In this document: positions 13,077 to 24,569 of the stretch, one piece after another
Layout: every line of letters starts with the position of its first letter
Position numbering within the stretch: position 1 is the first letter of the stretch
From: Haberlea rhodopensis
Lineage: Eukaryota; Streptophyta; Magnoliopsida; Lamiales; Gesneriaceae
DNA length: 64,000 nucleotides
Direction: 5' to 3'
Assembly: GCA_907163345.1 (NCBI GenBank)
Contig: CAJQUN010000021.1
Coordinates: forward strand, 1-64,000
The notes under the pieces: model-generated
What the model saw: the letters and a program-made list of their open reading frames with translations, nothing else
What the model was told of the DNA's origin: nothing
Databases searched by the model: none
Made by a program: the position numbers and the translations under genes

Positions 13077-13180
13077 GTGTGCAGAGTGAGTTTTCTTGAT
13101 ATTTCAGTAACGTGTGTTTTTTGAAATAAGTGCCGTTATTTGGTCGGTGGTCTCTGTTTTTGTTGCCTGAAAATGGTAAG
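13077..13180 (-). promoter_or_regulatory. Shared upstream region of RRM copies 1 and 2
   Basis: The ~100 bp upstream of the copy 1 start (AAATAAGTGCCGTTA, then TTGCCTGAAAATGG) reappears at 27617-27725 upstream of copy 2, showing that the duplicated unit included promoter or leader sequence. No TATA box could be assigned with confidence. Confidence 0.5.
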
Positions 13181-13971
13181 TACTTGATTTGCAAATAATT
13201 TTAACATTCTTGTTTATTTAAAATAGGCATGCTAAATTTTCTTACCTAAAATAAAGGATTTTATTTTAAGACTAAGCATAGATAAATTGGGAATTTATTC
13301 TCGAAATAGTTAGGTTTATTCTGCCATAAATATAATTATCAGCCTTTGTATATATGCTCCAACTCTTTACCCTATCAGCATGTATAGTTTGTGATACAAT
13401 CACTTGTGAGATAAGTGAAGTATTTGGAAGGCCACAAGCAATAATATTATTCTTTACCTGAGTTCAGGGATGTAGAATTTTCCATTTGTCAAACTTCACA
13501 ATTACCCTTAGATTATATGTTTCTTTTTGTCCAATGACACTAATGGTATCTCATAATTAAATGATTAAATTTTAAGATGGTGATAATGGTATTCACATTT
13601 TAATTATTAATGTTAATGTTAAATAAAAAATTAATATTGAATTAAGTAATTCATTAATTATGTGTAACTTTTGAGTTGCACAAAGTTATATCATGATTAC
13701 TTATATGTAAATGGGAAAATTGTAAAACTGTATCACTTTGAAACATTGTTCAACTAAATATGGGAAAAAAACAGCTTTCGTTATAAATCAAAATTTCAGA
13801 AACTATATTCATATAGTTCCATTTCTAAATCTACGGTCTATTCTATTTTTTTTTCTTTTCATTTCGTGCTTGGTGATTAACATTTTCCTTCGTTGTTAAC
13901 ATGACTTTATTTGATTTTTCTGGAACAATTCATTTCATGCTTGGTTAATGTCCTCTTCTCTTCTTGGCTAG
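13181..13971. other. AT-rich DNA; possible 5' side of a Helitron
   Basis: No gene seen. If the gene fragments downstream belong to a Helitron ending at 24393, its 5' TC end would be expected in or near this stretch, but I could not identify it. Confidence 0.25.
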
Positions 13972-14247
13972 AGCAAGGACGAGTCGATTGCTTCAATCAC
14001 TGTTCATGAACTCATTCAAAAGGCTGATGATTTTGCTGAAGTCTTCCCAGGTAGGCATCACTTTATCAAACCAAATTGCGATCGTGGGTGTGTTTATGTA
14101 CATGTAAGAAGAAGAAATATATTCTGAACGTAATGTTTATTTGAATGCGTAGAGCACAAATATGAGCTTTTGAAGAGACTGCAAGAGATGAAACACAATT
14201 GTTGTATGATTGGCGATATGGAGAACAGTTCAGAGGACCTGGCATAT
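13972..14247 (+). pseudogene. Plasma-membrane H+-ATPase fragment (two exons)
   Basis: Exon pieces 13972-14050 and 14153-14247 have AG/GT borders and join in phase as KDESIASITVHELIQKADDF and FPEHKYELLKRLQEMKH. This matches the cytoplasmic P-domain of plant type III P-type H+-ATPases (family pattern [20 protein letters not shown]). The strictly conserved hinge motif GDGVNDAPAL, needed for catalysis, is replaced by GDMENSSEDL, and no other exon is present. The retained intron shows it came from genomic DNA, not from a retrotransposed mRNA. It is a non-functional fragment, possibly captured by a transposon (see the Helitron finding). Confidence 0.72.
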
Positions 14248-15101
14248 GTAATTTCTCATCCAGGGGTGACATCTCAATTATTAAGCATTTCAACGGAGAA
14301 CTTTAATTGCCTTTTTATTAAAGATTCCATCTAAATGTAAACATTTTGTCTTGAGATATTCTATTAACCATAGTTGTAGCTCATCATATGTATTCCATGC
14401 CCCCTTAACCATATCTAGCTACTGACTATGGTGCATTTCCGTTAAAGTGATCACATAAGGACCAGTCTTGTGTTCAGTGGGTCTTGCTTCTTAGATGTTG
14501 GTTTTTCCTCATTTCACTCTGCATGAGTTAATGACATCATTATTGAAAGTTGAAGCTAAGGGACAACTCGCACAGAATTATTTAAAGTTTGTTGGTATTA
14601 TACTCCATTATTTTTCAATTTGCTAATGCAATGATTGTACTCATATTATAAATCATTTCTTTGTCGTCTTCCATTATGCTCATAATTTCAATATGAATTG
14701 TATTAAACTGTGTAGGCTCTGTTTATTTATTTGTACACTTGTTCACTGAAACATTGACCATGTCCATAGAGAATGTCTGTATGTACGCGTGACTGGTGGA
14801 TGTCAGACTTCCCTACATCTATTGTTGGTTTGCTTGTGTATTCTCTTTTCCTTATGTTTTTATATTTTGTTATATATTTTGTGTTCATTCACGTTGTTGT
14901 TTAGCTTGGTTTTGCCCATTTTAGGTTTGGAAAGAATGGGGGAAACAAAGTGTTGCTCTGTTCTTGTTTCTTTTTATTCCGGCGACAAAGCCAAAGTTCT
15001 ATTCTTCGTCTGTTCGTTGTGGTTGTTGTCTTTAGGTGGGTTTTTTATTTGTCATGTGTTCCAAATTGCTTCAGGTTGTTCTTTATAGGTTAGGGTATGC
15101 A
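14248..15101 (+). other. Non-coding flank left of Copia insertion
   Basis: AT-rich sequence with one hydrophobic ORF at 14789-15088 that resembles no family I know and has low-complexity composition. I treat it as chance. Confidence 0.4.
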
Positions 15102-15106
15102 GTTTT

Positions 15107-15491
15107 TGTTAGCATATATGCCCTGTAAGCCAAAAGTTGGCCTATTGGGCTTTATGCACCCAAAGCCCATTAGTTACTTAATGACCCTATAAATATGTCA
15201 TTCTAGTTGAGAGATTCACATTCATCACATACAATTCCATTCACTCTCATAGAAACGCTAACATCAAACTAGCACTTGTGCGGGCTTGTAGATCTGGTCA
15301 GGTTGGTTGGACTCGAGGGTGACCGTCATCAGATTCACATCGGTGAACGGTAATTCCATTTCGTGCATTAATATTCGATATTTGCATGTTAATACATGAA
15401 TCAGGCGCGATCGTCCGTCCCCGGGTCAGATCTGTTTATTGTATTATTTCCGCTGCGTTTGGATCTGGCGCCGGGGTATGAAAACCCAACA
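15107..15491 (+). repeat. 5' LTR of the 15.1-kb Copia element
   Basis: 385 bp, TG...CA ends, followed by the primer-binding site. CCTATAAATATGTC near 15190 is a plausible TATA box. Confidence 0.92.
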
Positions 15492-15639
15492 GTGGTATCA
15501 GAGCCAGGTTGTGCTTTGATTCATGTATATGATAATTAATTTTATTAGATCGTTTCTAATATTTGTAATCATGTTTGAATTATTTCAAAAAATTGTAATC
15601 CGGAAAAACATAGAAAGAAATTGGATTGAAAGAAGTTTT

Positions 15640-16125
15640 AAACCAGATCCGAAAGTTCAAAAATTCTGGAAAATGTTTCCGTCACCCAACCATCATCAGA
15701 GTAGTTACGGCGGCTGGCGGCGAGCATGGAGGAGCAACGAACGGCGGCGAATGTTCTCCGCCTCCATGCGCCTGGACTCGCGCAAATCTTCAGCGATTTG
15801 GCCCCTTGACTCCCTGAATCTTCGACGGTCAGCACAGCAGGCGGCAAGCGGCGGAGAAATTGTTCTCCGTCGTCTAGCGCGCTGCTCGAATGACCGAGGT
15901 TCTGGATTCGAGAATTTTCGAGCGATTTTGCGATCGAGTTTTTAATTTCTGGATTTGCAAATGGTTTGCTGCTCCATGAAAAGTAAAAACGATGTATCGC
16001 TGCTACTCGCCGGAGAAAGAGGAGAGGTGATGGATCGGCGCTGCACGGTGAAGCGACGACGTCGCGGCAGCTCTTGGACATGGCAGCAGATGGCGGCTAG
16101 GGTTGATTTTGGCTACTAGGGTTTC
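15640..16125. other. GC-rich block in the Copia leader
   Basis: About 480 bp with many CGGCG/GGCGG motifs and open in several frames on both strands, in contrast to the AT-rich surroundings. It looks like host genic sequence, but I recognise no protein family. It may be captured gene DNA or a structured leader of the element. Confidence 0.45.
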
Positions 16126-16404
16126 ATCTAATTTGAAGAGATGATGAATAGTGTAGCAGATTTTTATCAACCCTAGGCCATTAATGGGCCAAATTGTAAT
16201 TTCAAAAACTTGAATAATTTTTTTTTTAATAAATCCGAAAATTTGGTATTTCTTTTTAAATTGCAATTTTAATTTTGGTCCAAATTGTTTGGAGTCCATA
16301 AATTATTTTGGGTCGTTTTTTAGATGTTTTATCCGGATATTATTTTTGAAATAATAAATCATAATACTTAATTTATTAAAAATGTGATTTTTAATTTATT
16401 AAGT

Positions 16405-16722
16405 GTAAAATGGGGATTTTACAATTAGCTGAAAATTTAATTAATTGAAAATTGAATGAAAATGTTTCATTTTATTTGTTAATTTTATTTTTTGGCTAAT
16501 ATTATGATTTGAGGTAAAATAGTGATTTTACCAAGTAATTGAAATTTAATTAATTAGAAATTAAATGAAAGTGTTTCATTTAGTTTGCTATTTTTATTTT
16601 CGATTAATATGATTTAAAGGTAAAATAGAGATTTTACCAATTAATTGAAATTTTATTAATTAGAAATTAAATAAAATGGTTTTATTTAATTTGTTAATTT
16701 TATTTTCAATTAATGATGTGAT
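16405..16722. repeat. About 105-bp tandem repeat, three copies
   Basis: Three successive units each contain GGTAAAATAG.GATTTTACC (a small inverted repeat; first copy variant), then AATTGAAATTTAATTAATTAG and TGTTTCATTTAATTTG. Unit starts are near 16405, 16512 and 16617. It lies in the non-coding leader of the Copia element. Confidence 0.75.
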
Positions 16723-17454
16723 TAGTGGGAAACGATAGAATAAATTAATTATTGTGCTCTAATTACATGTGATGTAATTAGTACAATTACATATGATGTA
16801 ATTGTTTAGTTTAATGTTTAATTACATATGTTGTGATGGCATGATGGATGATTACGGGCCTTGACCAATGTGTTTAGGTGAATGTTTAGGTTTTTATTGT
16901 TTCATTATTATTGTGATTTTTTGTTATCGGGCCTGCGAGCCTGCTCTCTCTATTTTCTGATGTATCCCACCGCGGATTTGTATACCTATTCTCTTGTTTG
17001 CACGATTTAAATGTAAAATCTTTAGAATTAGTGGGAGATCAAGATTGAAGACGGAGCACCAAGATCAAGACTTGTATGATGGAAACAAAATGTAATAGGA
17101 TTACATTGCATACATGCATCACCTTAGACAGACTTGTGATCTACGTATGGCTCATGTGGATCAATTAGGAAAAGGCTGTAATCGTCCATATTTATTTTTA
17201 TTATGCATGTGATGTATGATAAATGCTTGTTTGTATGTTTTATTAGTACATATGACTGCATGAATAAAACATAGTTGCATGAATCCGGCAAACAAACAAA
17301 CAAGCACTTGATGAGATTTTAAAATAGAGTTAAATCCCTCTTTTTTGAATATGATTCAAAATTTTAAATATCAAATTGATAAGGGGAGCTCAAAAGGGTT
17401 TGTTGCTTCCTGTCTTCCATCAACAGTTAAGCCATGAGACGCTACTTGTGTCAT

Positions 17455-17745
17455 ATTGTCTTACTCACCCACGTGGGGGGCATCTGACATGGGAAAATTG
17501 TGTGTTTAACTGCCACTTAAATAAGGGTGCGGTTATGTTAACCTTCTAGATTACTCACCCACGTGGGGTCTTTTGGGCGTGACATTTCCATCCGTGAGAT
17601 GGGTTAGTTTGACGTGAGAATGCATAATTGTCCTGCCCACGTAGGGTTATGCCAACCGCGAGACAAATATCTTGAGGGTTGCATATGATGCAATTGTGAT
17701 CTACCTTTAGTATCATGAAGTCGGTGGGCCCACGTCCGGGGTTTT
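17455..17745. repeat. Repeated CCCACGTGGG-type motifs in the Copia leader
   Basis: CCCACGTGGGG occurs near 17468 and 17559, with degenerate forms CCCACGTAGGG near 17637 and CCCACGTCCGGGG near 17730, spaced about 80-95 bp. The first two sit in a longer shared string TTACTCACCCACGTGGGG. The core CACGTG is the plant G-box, so these could be regulatory, or simply relics of a tandem repeat. Confidence 0.6.
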
Positions 17746-18060
17746 CATGAGCTAGTTGGACTCCAAGCCCACTAAGAAAATATGATTTTCCGTTCATTTG
17801 TCATGAGGGTGATGAATTCGAAAAATTTAGTGGGAGCATTCAATAACTAAAGTCCATAGTTTTTGAATTAATTAATAATCAGACGGTTTGCATGTATTTT
17901 CTGTTTATTCTCAGTATTGTGATTGTCGTGAATCCGATTGCATCAATTCTCGATACAAATAAAGTAACCGCACCAAATTATTCTAATTGACTATTAATTT
18001 TAAAATAGTGCTCGCTTCTAAAAGGTTGATATATACCCTTGGTGGGAGCCTCCTGTTGAA

Positions 18061-18620
18061 GTGTCTCCCCGTTCGTCTCATGAAGAGATCGCCACACTTG
18101 AGAAGTGGTGGGACGATAATCTCTCGGCTAGGTGCTATATGATAGCATCAATGTCACCAATGATTTTCAACACAGATATGAGAAACTCGTTCACATTACT
18201 GATATTTTCCAACACCTACAAATGTTGTTTGGTGAACGGACACGATTACTGAGACTCGTGACTTCAAAAGAGCTATTTTCATTTCACATGCAAGATGGGG
18301 CTTCGGTCTATGAGCATGGTGTAAGAAAAATATATCTTCTTGATAAATTGGAAAATCTGAATGTGACAAATCCTCATTAACTGGCTGTAGATTTGATCTT
18401 ATAGTCAAAATGTTGGAAACTCAAGTATCCTTGATTCAAAGAAGAAACATGTTCTTCTTGTTGAATCTTCTACAATTGGTGGGAATGATTCAAGGATAAA
18501 GTAGAGGAAGGGGAATAGTTCTCAACCTCAAAAGACGAAAAAGCATATAGTAGCAACTAAAAAAGGAGAGGCATCTATGTTTTCACTGCTGGTCACTGGC
18601 GCAAAATTGTAAAGAATACC
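18061..18620 (+). pseudogene. Copia gag remnant with zinc knuckle
   Basis: WWDDNLSARCYMIASMS followed, in another frame, by IFQHLQMLFGERTR and LFSFHMQDGASVYEH matches Copia gag (UBN2-type) capsid sequence. Near 18577-18612 CFHCWSLAQNCKEYL is a zinc knuckle that has lost its histidine. Frameshifts make it non-coding. Confidence 0.75.
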
Positions 18621-19082
18621 TAGACTAGGAGCGTTCTAGAAAGGGTATGTTATATATTAAAATTAAATGTTTCTATTGGTTCTACTTCTTTGGTATATGA
18701 TGCCAGTTGTGCTCGCATTTTTGCAAAGAGTTGCATGTGATGTGAAGAAGTAGAGAGCCCTAGGAAGGTGAAACCTACCTGAGGCTAAGCATTGTAGCAA
18801 GAGTTGTTGCAAAGGCTGTTTGAAACATTTTATTTAATATAAAATCTTGAACTGGTTAGGAACTGGTTTGAGCAATCATTTATTTGTTCTAGATTTAATA
18901 ATGAACATTGTTCCTATTTTGATAGAGAATGATATTCTTTTAAATATGCGAATGTGATTTGCAGTATTTTTAAGAATGCATGTTTTATTGAATTTGGTGA
19001 ACTTATGAATGATTAGTATGATTATATTCAAAGAATATAAAAAGAATGATAACTTAAATCCAACATATATTTAGCATGTGCT

Positions 19083-21180
19083 GAATGTCCATTGAATTTG
19101 ATTCATATTGACGTATGTGGAGCACTAAATGTTAGTGCAAGATGATGTTGAGTTATCTTAAAGAGGATGTGATTCTCTCCCAGTAACTCTCTAAAATTAC
19201 ATATTGGTTGAACATAATTCATACAAATGCAGTGACCAAAACTCTATATACGATATGGACTGAAAAATAATCCAAATTTTTATTTTGAGATTGTTCTGCT
19301 TATGTGAAGCAGCCAGTGGGAGATGGGTTGGATAGTTGATCCATCTTATGTTATTTTGTGGAAATTTATATTATCAATTGCAGGCAAAGAGTTTGCTTCG
19401 CAAGTGCAGTCTTTCCAGAGAAAATGTTTCTATTAGAAAGGAATGATAATATAATATAACTTGAAAGGGTTCAAGAACCACAAACCATTAGAAAAGTGAA
19501 AATGGCGAAATTAATTGAGTCAATCATAACCTTTGATTTACACACACCAAGGAGATTTGAAAATGTTTCAAGAGCTCCTGATAGAATGAATATACTCCTT
19601 GAAAGTAGTCAAGAAATAGACCATGGATATGATCCTTGGACTTTCAAGGAGGCGATGTCAGATATTGATTCGGGACATTGGCAAGATGCCATGAAAGCTG
19701 AAATGGACTCCATGTACTCCAATAAGGTATGTGCCTTAGTAGATCATCTTTGGGGATTGTTCCCATTGGCTGCATGGATTTACAAGTGAAAGCTTGGAGT
19801 GGATGGGAAGATAGTGACCTTCAAAGCTTGACTGGTGAGAAACGGTTATTCTCATAGGCAAAGAGTTGTTTATGAGAAAATTTTCATCGGTTATGATACT
19901 ATAGTCTATTTAGATTTTATTAGTTATATCTTTATATTATGAATATGAGATATGAGTAATGAATGTGAACACAACATTTCTCAGTTTGGCATTGAGGTAG
20001 AAATGTAGAAGCCAAATGTGTTTACAACTTCTTGGAGTGAGAAAAATATTTTCAAACTCCAGAGGTCCATTATGGGCCTAAGAAGGCATCCCGAAGTTTG
20101 AACTTCCGTTTTGATAACATCATCGAAGTGTTTGGTTTTGTTAAAAATCCGGAAGTGACATGTGTATGCAAAAGGGTTAGTGGGAGCATGGTTACATTTG
20201 TGATGCTTTAAGTCGATTATATCATACTCATTGTGAATGGTATTGGATTAATCAATTAAAGCATGATTATCTACTAATTTCTCCATGTAAGATTGGGAGA
20301 AGCGTCATACGTGCTTAGCATAAGGATCTATAGGGATAGATCTAAAGGATGCTTGAGATATCTCAATCTACGTACATAAACACTGTGCTAAAAGGGTTTA
20401 GCATAGAATAGTCGAAAAATGAGTTACTTCATAATATGTCATAGTATTCATCTCTCGAGTCAATGGGTTTTAAGATTGATGAGGAGAGAGAAAAGATGAC
20501 ATTGGTACCTTATATTTCTACTTTTAATAGCATAATGTATGCGATGTTATGTACTTGGCCCGATGTATGTTCTTAGTGTAATGAGCAAACATCAGACAGA
20601 TCCCGGTGAAGATCACTGGAAAATTGTGAAAATAATCCTCAAGTGCTTATGAAGAACTTAGGATATGTTCATGGTTTTTGGATCTGAAAGTGGAGAAATA
20701 AAAGTTGAAGGCTAAGCTGATGCTGGTTTTTCAGTCGGATGTAGATGATACCATATGAATGTTCGGATTTGTATTTAAGCTTAATGATGATGATGTCTCT
20801 TGGAAATGTTCCAAGCAAGACACCACATTGGATTCCACCAGTGAAGCTGAATACATTGCAGCATACAATGCAGCAAAGAGGCAGTTTGGATAAGAAATTT
20901 CATCCAAGAGTTGGGCGTAATTTCTAGTGCAGTTGACACAGTCTCTGTGTACTGTGACAACATTTAGCTATTATGAATAGCCAAGATCTCATCAGGATCC
21001 AAACATATATTGAGAAAATACTATCTAATGAGAGAGATGGTAGACGCGACATTATTATCGAGAGAATCGCTTCAACAGAAAAATATAGTGAATCCACTGA
21101 CAAAGCATTTACATTGATTGGTGTCTGTTAGACATCTTGGGAAGATGGTCTTAAGACACATGAGTAGTTGGCTTTGGGAA
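19083..21180 (+). pseudogene. Copia pol remnants (integrase, RT, RNase H)
   Basis: Short matches appear in Copia order: integrase start PLNLIHIDVCGALN near 19090; the RT lead-in DPWTFKEAMSDIDSGHWQDA and AEMDSMYSN (19496-19790); NSIMYAMLCTWPDV near 20540; DPGEDHWKIVK near 20600; and the RNase H pieces TSEAEYIAAYNAAKR near 20850 and a CDN motif near 20955. The catalytic core with YVDD is missing and stop codons are frequent. Confidence 0.75.
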
Positions 21181-22530
21181 AGTGAAAGATATTGTTGTCA
21201 TACATGATTAAGTAAATCAATAGTTGATTGATTGTACTTATAATCTTATTATGACAAATCTTTGTTTGAATATTAATATATATGGCACTTCTTCATCTGT
21301 TTACGATGAAGTCCTTGAAGTTGCTATAGTCCATAGAATGTGGTTACGCATATGATGGTGACCATGAAATACATTCTCGACTGCGATTTCTAAATGTTCC
21401 TGGTCGATGAGCCTTCGAGAATGGGATATCGATATATGCTCGTTAGAGACTGGTATTCATGATGTGTCTAGTGTAGTGCGCCGCGTTTCATCGGCGTTGG
21501 CTTGGAGAAGTCAGCACACATGAATAGGTGCTCATTAGGAATAAGTTCACTGAACGACCCTACTCGGAATTCTATAAGTGGTTACTATTTGTCGAGTATA
21601 TAATTTCTAGTCATAGTTGTGCACCATTACTCCTCATGACCCGATGCGTCATTGAGGTCTTGATAGATAGCTGTGTACTTTGATTTAATGACTAATCACA
21701 TGTGGGTCATAAAGTCATTATTTTGGGATTCAGTGATGCTGTCAGAGGCCTATGATTGTCGTTGGGGATTCACCACTGGTCTTGATGAACCAGGATGTCC
21801 TATGTGTTTTTCTATATATGATTCGAGGAATCTCTGGCCAGAGTGGGTAGTGCTTGTGAAAAATGAGTTTTTCATATACGCACACAATGAACCATATAAC
21901 GTGAAACAAATACATAGCTATTGAAATCATAAGGGCCTCGACCGACCAATGCCCTAGATTCAATCGGGACATATTGAGTGAAAGGAATGTACTACACGCT
22001 AACTATGGCTGACAGGTTCTCGTACGTTGCTAGTCATTTGTATCTAGGTCTTCGTGAAGCGCAGATGCTAGGCGCTACCCACGATCGGTAGGTTGTTGCT
22101 GGAATGATATTTCGTTAATTGTCTATTAAAGGAGTTTAGTTGACAATGGGGCATTCAGGGTAAGCCCAAAGAAGTTGTTTGACTTCTAAAATCACAAAGG
22201 TTGTGATCCTACTACTATGATACACTTGAGCCTCGCTGGGTCACAATCAACCGGCCACCAATCTATCGATGAGAATTGAGACTTAAATGTTAAGTGCTCA
22301 AGATTGTGTGATTGATATTCAAGATATGGGTTTAGTTTTTGAAAGCTCCTCACTTTAGTGGAGTTTCTATGTTTGGAAAGGTTCCATCTATAGAAAGTTC
22401 TAAAAGTCAAATATGATATATTTATCTCATAATTATGTACGTCATTTGCACATCAAGTTATTCAATTGGATTGACCTACTTGGATTATGAGTGTAGTGCT
22501 CATGTGTTGGCTTTTGGGCAAGTGGGAGAT

Positions 22531-22914
22531 TGTTAGCATATATGCCCTGTAAGCCAAAAGTTGGCCTATTGGGCTTTATGCACCCAAAACCCATTAGTTA
22601 CTTAATGACCCTATAAATATGTCATTCTAGTTGAGAGATTCACATTCATCACATACAATTACATTCACTCTCATAGAAACGCTAACATCAAACTAGCACT
22701 GGTGCGGGCTTGTAGATCTGGTCAGGTTGGTTGGACTCGAGGGTGACCGTCATCAAATTCACATCGGTGAACGGTAATCCTTTTCGTGCATTAATATTCG
22801 ATATTTGCATGTTAATACATGAATCAGGCGCGATCGTCCGTCCCCGGGTCAGATCTGTTTATTGTATTATTTCCGCTGCGTTTGGATCTGGCGCCGGGGT
22901 ACGGAAGCCCAACA
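22531..22914 (+). repeat. 3' LTR of the 15.1-kb Copia element
   Basis: 384 bp, ends CCCAACA and is followed by the target duplication GTTTT. Confidence 0.92.
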
Positions 22915-23313
22915 GTTTTTGGGAGTTTCAGTTTCATTTTTGGATTTGTTGAGCTTTCATGGTTTGTTATTGTTGGTGGGTTGGATTAGGTATTTCTCGG
23001 ATTTTTCGGTTTCTTTTTATGCTGCTGGTGGTCAGACCTGTTGCCTAATGCTAGTTAATAAGCATGTGTACGCGTTGAAGATTAGACTCAGGCATATATT
23101 TTAAATCTCTGGCGTATATGTGTAGGTTAAGATAGATGTATAATACCATTGTTGGGCCATCTTCTATCTCGAGTTTTTATTGAAAGTTGTTTCTAACAAA
23201 AATAAATGGAAAGCCACATTTTTATTACACTTATAGATGCTAAGTCCATTCGTTTTTCATGCTTGATATGAATTATAAAGAGAAAAGTTCTCGTTTCCTT
23301 TAACACATTGCAG

Positions 23314-23517
23314 TACAGACACCTCTCTGAAGTAGAGCAGCAGGTATGTGGAATAGAATGGGAAAAGATGAAATTGATATAGATGAAGGAAAGGAAGAGG
23401 AGAGAAAGTCTAATGTGTTTGTTGTTACTGATGACTGCCTGTCTTCCACTCATTGGCTTGGGGGAGTCACCTGTTAGTGCTCGCATTCTGATAAATTATG
23501 AGCTGCCATCAAAGAAG
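23314..23517 (+). pseudogene. Helicase-like protein fragment
   Basis: Acceptor TTGCAG, then YRHLSEVEQQ with donor GTATGT at 23344, followed by GKDEIDIDEGKEEERKSNVF and, after a shift near 23430, SPVSARILINYELPSKK ending at another donor GTACAT. The VVTD...SARVLINYELPTKK pattern resembles the C-terminal helicase domain of a plant eIF4A/DEAD-box-like protein, recalled from memory without an alignment. It is a fragment with at least one frameshift and no flanking exons seen. Confidence 0.5.
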
Positions 23518-24361
23518 GTACATAATCTTTTTATCGATGGCTTTTTCTGTTTAAATGTGGTTCATACTGAACAACTGGTTCAACTTTTCAATTTGTAAAT
23601 TTCTTATGGTGTCATTATTAATACATAGCAATAGTTGATGGTCATGAACCCCTATACCTATGAAGTGTAGCGCTGTTTGTAAATTATTGCATCAATTTTT
23701 GATTTCTTGATGAGTTTTTCTGTTTGATATTGATCCAGTATAAAGTTCACGATGTAGACATGCTGAAAGAGTTGATTACATCAAAATTAGTCGAAGTGTG
23801 GATTTATGATGGGGTTAATGTAAAATATAAAAAAAAATTGAACACTTAAATTTGAGTTTTTGAGTGGAGTTAATTCCAATCATTATAATATATTATGTAT
23901 TTGAGTCCGTAAAGATGGAATTCAATAAAATTTAGAATGATATAAAAGGTAATCTATTTGTACATCTCATGAACTAAGAAAGCAATGTCTGGTCATAGCT
24001 GAAATGTCTATACACGTATGTGATATTATATGTTATTCTACTAAACAAACTCATGGTATGGACACGAAACGTAGACATTATAACTTAAATTCACGAGACG
24101 ATTAAGAGATTTGTCATACATTCCCTCTAAAATTCGATTAACTTGAAGTGTTTCTTGCGTGCAGATCTTCGAGCTGATGTGAACATAATTATCTTCTTGA
24201 AGTGTCAAAAAAATATACAAGTAAAACTTGTTACGCATTCCTTCCCTATGAAATATGAAATTGTATTCAACGCATAATTTACAACAAATGTTGATTAGCT
24301 TCAAAAAATCAATCTTAAATTCGAAAAAGGTTTTGGAACTCGGAAAAAAGTTAGCAACAAT
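23518..24361. other. AT-rich non-coding DNA
   Basis: No conserved coding sequence. It separates the helicase fragment from the first Helitron 3' end. Confidence 0.4.
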
Positions 24362-24393
24362 CCGGCATCTTGCACGGTGCCAACAAAAACTAG
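24362..24393 (+). mobile_element. Helitron 3' terminus 1
   Basis: CTTGCACGGTGCC followed by AACAAAAA and CTAG, then a host T. Helitrons end in CTRR preceded by a short hairpin (established knowledge). The hairpin here is eroded to GGCA..TGCC, but the sequence is clearly related to terminus 2 at 25626. Confidence 0.6.
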
Positions 24394-24569
24394 TATATAA
24401 TACATGAGGAAGTGTTGGTTAAAGTATACCTATCACCCAAAATATAGGTAAATACACATGAAAAGTCCACAAGCTATTCAACAATTTAAGCAAATAGAAT
24501 GGACCATAACTCCGAATCATCAATGTGAATTAGACAATATAATAAGCCGCGTAAGGGTGAACAGTAACC

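Larger units (their letters stand above)
15107..22914 (+). mobile_element. Copia LTR retrotransposon with near-identical LTRs and degenerate interior
   Basis: Left LTR 15107-15491 and right LTR 22531-22914 both run TGTTAGC...CCCAACA and differ at about nine or ten positions plus one indel. The element is flanked by the 5-bp duplication GTTTT (15102-15106 and 22915-22919). A tRNA-iMet primer site TGGTATCAGAGCCAGG starts at 15493, and a polypurine tract AAGTGGGAGAT directly precedes 22531. Remnants of gag, zinc knuckle, integrase, reverse transcriptase and RNase H follow in Copia order but are riddled with stops, frameshifts and deletions. A 2.5-kb non-coding leader separates the primer site from gag, and about 1.3 kb of non-coding DNA lies before the right LTR. 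It was probably moved by another element's proteins. Confidence 0.93.

Noticed and set aside
14789..15088. Hydrophobic 99-codon ORF
   Set aside because: Low-complexity Leu/Phe/Cys composition, no family resemblance and no gene context.
15523..16081. Overlapping ORFs on both strands in the GC-rich block
   Set aside because: Openness in several frames follows from GC content; neither strand gave a recognisable protein, so kept only as a compositional feature.
23193..23486. Minus-strand ORF at 23.2-23.5 kb
   Set aside because: Antisense to the helicase-like fragment with no similarity of its own.
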